This document shows, in pieces, positions 61,929-64,000 of a stretch of 64,000 bases of DNA. The translations under genes were made by a program, and so were the position numbers. This stretch comes from Lachnospiraceae bacterium (GTDB lineage: Bacteria > Bacillota > Clostridia > Lachnospirales > Lachnospiraceae). Under the pieces are notes generated by a model. The model worked only from the letters and a program-made list of their open reading frames with translations, was not told the origin of the DNA and ran no database searches. How positions within the stretch are numbered: the stretch's first letter is position 1; every line of letters starts with the position of its first letter. Where the stretch lies: assembly GCA_910574195.1 (NCBI GenBank), contig CAJTBF010000003.1, forward strand, positions 213,874 to 277,873, in the 5' to 3' direction.

Positions 61929-62659
61929 CCCTGTCTCTCCTTACCCCGCATATTCTTTAAAAGGCTTCTCCCTTCCTGAAAGCTGTATTGCTTTATAAGT
62001 GTCTCTTCATACCTTTGTAACGTCATCTGAAAGGATTCTATTTCATCCAGCATAAATGCTGTCAGGCCTTTATTTCTCTCTGCCTCATATCCCAGCAAAT
62101 AAAAATCTGATGACAAATATTCTACTGCAACAGGAGAAAAAATAAGTCTTTTCTGTTCCTCCCTGCCTCCCTTGATATTTAGCCGGATAATATTTCTGTC
62201 CATAATACATTTTTGCAGATCTCCAAACAGCTTTAAAAAAGCCTTCTGTCCACTATTACTCTCGTACTGGATACTTTCCTCTTGTAATAATTTCAGAATT
62301 ATTTCCCACTTTCCTTTTTCTGCCACAGACAGCAGGCTTCGGAGAAAACCTTCAAACTCGCGCTTTTCCAGCGCCTGTTCACTTTTTAAAATTTTAACTA
62401 TAACCAACAACTCTAAAATTGACAATTCCCCCTGCTCCCCGCTATCCGGAATGCAATAGCTCCCTCTGTCAAAGCTGTACCGTACTTCCTTCCCACTATA
62501 TTCCTCACTTAAGAACAGTCTGATTTTTTCAATATCCCTGTCAAATGTACGCTCACTAATATTATGTTCCTCGCAAAATGGAATCTTCTGTATCTCCTTT
62601 CCCTTACTTAATGCCTCGTACATTTTCAGTATCCGGGTTGTTATATCCGTTCCTGCCAT
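61925..62659 (-). CDS. WYL-like transcriptional regulator
   Basis: A 244-aa protein with an N-terminal helix-turn-helix (IQKIPFCEEHNISERTFDRD then IEKIRLFLSEEYSGKEV) and a C-terminal WYL-like domain (RLIFSPVAVEYLSSDFYLLG), where Trp of the WYL motif is replaced by Phe. WYL regulators control many phage-defence operons. It heads the duplicated-module operon with an ATGA overlap to A1. A divergent XRE gene lies upstream. The operator in the shared intergenic region could serve either. Confidence 0.8.
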   Translation of the reverse strand: MAGTDITTRILKMYEALSKGKEIQKIPFCEEHNISERTFDRDIEKIRLFLSEEYSGKEVRYSFDRGSYCIPDSGEQGELSILELLVIVKILKSEQALEKREFEGFLRSLLSVAEKGKWEIILKLLQEESIQYESNSGQKAFLKLFGDLQKCIMDRNIIRLNIKGGREEQKRLIFSPVAVEYLSSDFYLLGYEAERNKGLTAFMLDEIESFQMTLQRYEETLIKQYSFQEGRSLLKNMRGKERQG

Positions 62660-62773
62660 TCTCCCAGTCCTCCATTACAGCTACACCATATCAGACAGCT
62701 TCGACATATCATGACGTTATCAAAAAATTTATTGTTTTTTGTATATCAAATTTATACATAAGTCCATTTTAAC

Positions 62774-62787
62774 AATACTTTAGTATT
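62774..62787. promoter_or_regulatory. Palindromic operator between the WYL and XRE genes
   Basis: AATACT-TT-AGTATT is a perfect 6-bp inverted repeat in the divergent gap between the WYL regulator (minus) and the XRE regulator (plus). It is a likely binding site for one of them. Confidence 0.5.
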
Positions 62788-62815
62788 TTGTAAATATATC
62801 CATGTTTAAGTAGGC

Positions 62816-62845
62816 TTGAAAATAAGCAGGCTAAATCAATATAAT
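62816..62845 (+). promoter_or_regulatory. Promoter of the XRE regulator gene
   Basis: TTGAAA (62816-62821) and TATAAT (62840-62845) are 18 bases apart on the plus strand, with AGGGAGGG and the ATG at 62870 just downstream. Confidence 0.65.
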
Positions 62846-62869
62846 CAAAAGATATCAGGGAGGGCTTCT

Positions 62870-63157
62870 ATGCTTGGTGAGGTTATAAAAAAACTGCGGA
62901 CAGCTCACAATTTAAGCCAGGTCCAACTGGCTAACGGACTAAATGTTTCAAAACAGACAGTCTCTAACTGGGAAAATAACAATATCCTTCCTTCTATTGA
63001 AATGCTGGTAAAGACAGCACAATTTTTTTCTGTAAGTACGGATTATTTATTGGAATTAAATGACAGGCAATATATCGAAGTAACCGGACTGACTGAAATA
63101 CAGTTAGCGCATATCCAGCAGATTATCCAGGATCTTTCCGAAAAAAACAAAAAATAA
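62870..63157 (+). CDS. XRE-family regulator
   Basis: The only convincing plus-strand gene. The 95-aa protein is a Cro/CI-type helix-turn-helix (LGEVIKKLRTAHNLSQVQLA then GLNVSKQTVSNWENNNILPS) with a short C-terminal tail. AGGGAGGG precedes the ATG at 62870; an earlier ATG at 62816 lies in the promoter. It is divergent from the WYL operon and convergent with a small unknown gene. It could regulate the operon or the element itself. Confidence 0.9.
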   Translation: MLGEVIKKLRTAHNLSQVQLANGLNVSKQTVSNWENNNILPSIEMLVKTAQFFSVSTDYLLELNDRQYIEVTGLTEIQLAHIQQIIQDLSEKNKK

Positions 63158-63159
63158 AA

Positions 63160-63182
63160 GGGATTGTCAATCAGGCAATCCC
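63160..63182. terminator. Bidirectional terminator between XRE and the 77-aa gene
   Basis: GGGATTG (63160-63166) pairs with CAATCCC (63176-63182). On the minus strand it is followed by TTTTATTTTTTG, and on the plus strand by CATCTTCTTTTA. It separates two convergent genes. Confidence 0.8.
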
Positions 63183-63205
63183 CATCTTCTTTTACATAAT
63201 CACAG

Positions 63206-63439
63206 TTAGTTATACTCCGTTCCCCTTTTTACAATGCTGTCTTCTAATATGGAGATTGCATACCGGTATCCCTGCATATAGCTTTCAGAACATTCCCTTT
63301 CAAAAATATTTAAGATGTCTGGCAGTATCTTTTGATACTGTTCTCCTAAAATGACATTGTAATTATCAAAGATACTCTTTAATTCATTCTCTACATTGCT
63401 TATCTCTTTCATAATAATTTCATTCTCCATTTTAATCAT
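63206..63439 (-). CDS. Hypothetical protein, 77 aa
   Basis: The protein is helical (ISNVENELKSIFDNYNVILG then EQYQKILPDILNIFERECSE) with no recognised domain. A better ribosome site (GGAAAGGAA) precedes a six-codon ORF (MTQEND) that ends right at the start of this gene, suggesting translation coupling from a leader peptide. A perfect 7-bp palindrome TATAGCT/AGCTATA at 63486-63503 overlaps a TATAAT on the minus strand. It converges with the XRE gene. Confidence 0.55.
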   Translation of the reverse strand: MIKMENEIIMKEISNVENELKSIFDNYNVILGEQYQKILPDILNIFERECSESYMQGYRYAISILEDSIVKRGTEYN

Positions 63440-64000
63440 TTTCTTGTGTCATAGTTCCTTTCCCTATCCTTCGCATTCATTTTATTATAGCTTCACAGCT
63501 ATACTATATAATTAAGCTTAAAGCATTTTACAGTAAAGATAATATCTGACAGAAAGCACTATTAAGAAATATAATCTGCTAACATATGATTGAAACGAAG
63601 TTGACGATGGTAACTACAAATAGGTTGTGGCACAAAATAGAACAGAATTTTTCTCTGACTGCCTGCACTGGTGGTTTCAGAGCTGTTCTATTTTGACGTT
63701 ACAGCCCGTAGTTACCTGCTATATGCTGCCATACTGTATATAGAGACTAAGTTTCTATCAACACTATATATTGTATATTATACCTATTACACAAACATTA
63801 TTATACTATATATATCCGTTACCCTTTATTAATTTGTTATGAAATAATCGAATCTTTTAAAAAATAACATAAATAAGAACCATCTTATAAAATAACTTTT
63901 CGGAATTTCAATGAATGTGATTCTAACTGAAAATTGACAACTGAATATCGTGCAGGAAAAGAAATTTGAGAAAAATGGACATAAACATTGGACATAGCGG
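63440..64000. other. AT-rich intergenic region at the window edge
   Basis: No convincing gene is visible in these 561 bases. The segment contains the palindromic minus-strand promoter of the 77-aa gene (63484-63503), a long imperfect palindrome (63609-63716) and runs of TATA-rich sequence from about 63720 to 63830. The right edge may begin the regulatory region of a gene beyond the window. Confidence 0.6.
63609..63716. repeat. 108-bp imperfect palindrome
   Basis: Outer arms GGTAACTAC (63609-63617) and GTAGTTACC (63708-63716) enclose inner arms AAAATAGAACAG (63634-63645) and CTGTTCTATTTT (63683-63694). The segments between pair with wobbles, and a further CTCTGA/TCAGAG pair lies near the tip. 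The result is a long hairpin that could be a structured RNA, a mobile-element end or a replication/transfer site. Confidence 0.5.

Noticed and set aside
35740..64000. Attachment sites of the mobile element
   Set aside because: No direct repeat pair could be identified by eye and the far end probably lies outside the window, so none is reported.

Overview
The window reads as a Lachnospiraceae-type Clostridia chromosome carrying an integrated mobile element. The grounds are cell-wall hydrolases with clostridial ChW repeats, a cdaA-cdaR pair, a recD2-mreB-uvrAB neighbourhood, strong AGGAGG ribosome sites, and accessory families common in Lachnospiraceae mobile elements (DUF4942, DUF5688, DUF932, YqaJ). 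Almost every gene is on the minus strand, so transcription runs from high to low coordinates. No rRNA, tRNA or CRISPR array was seen.

Region 1 (1-20754) is a surface-polysaccharide locus. It holds five glycosyltransferases (one cut by the window edge), dTDP-rhamnose genes rfbB/rfbA/rfbC, a Wzm/Wzt-type ABC exporter, a Wzx-like flippase, a DPM-like transferase with a DUF2304 partner, and a large GT-C-like membrane protein. Two secreted hydrolases (GH25 lysozyme and GH73-type glucosaminidase) each end in nine ChW repeats arranged as three triplets. The gaps hold several inverted-repeat elements.

Region 2 (20955-35740) is conserved chromosome: a sugar nucleotidyltransferase, HPr, CdaR, CdaA, two membrane proteins, ComF, RecD2, MreB, UvrA and UvrB. 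The uvrBA promoter has two LexA-like boxes and a leader hairpin.

Region 3 (about 35750-64000) is accessory DNA. From the uvrB side it has decayed ORFs, a DUF4942 methyltransferase and small proteins, an Rpn-type nuclease, two tandem tyrosine recombinases with an excisionase, a DUF927-like ATPase, unknown proteins, a Rad52-like annealing protein, a ParE/Phd toxin-antitoxin pair, a YqaJ exonuclease and a DUF932 protein. Neither attachment site was identified.

The most interesting part is 52305-62659. A WYL-type regulator heads an operon in which a three-gene module (A: small protein with a shared N-terminal domain; B: Ycf46-like AAA+ ATPase; C: about 510-aa protein with a possible E-D-QxK nuclease core and a glycine-zipper C-terminus) occurs twice in the same order. 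Two unrelated unknown genes lie between the copies. The regulator, the duplicated ATPase-effector pairs and the mobile context suggest an undescribed conflict or anti-phage system. That role is inference and rests on no database search.
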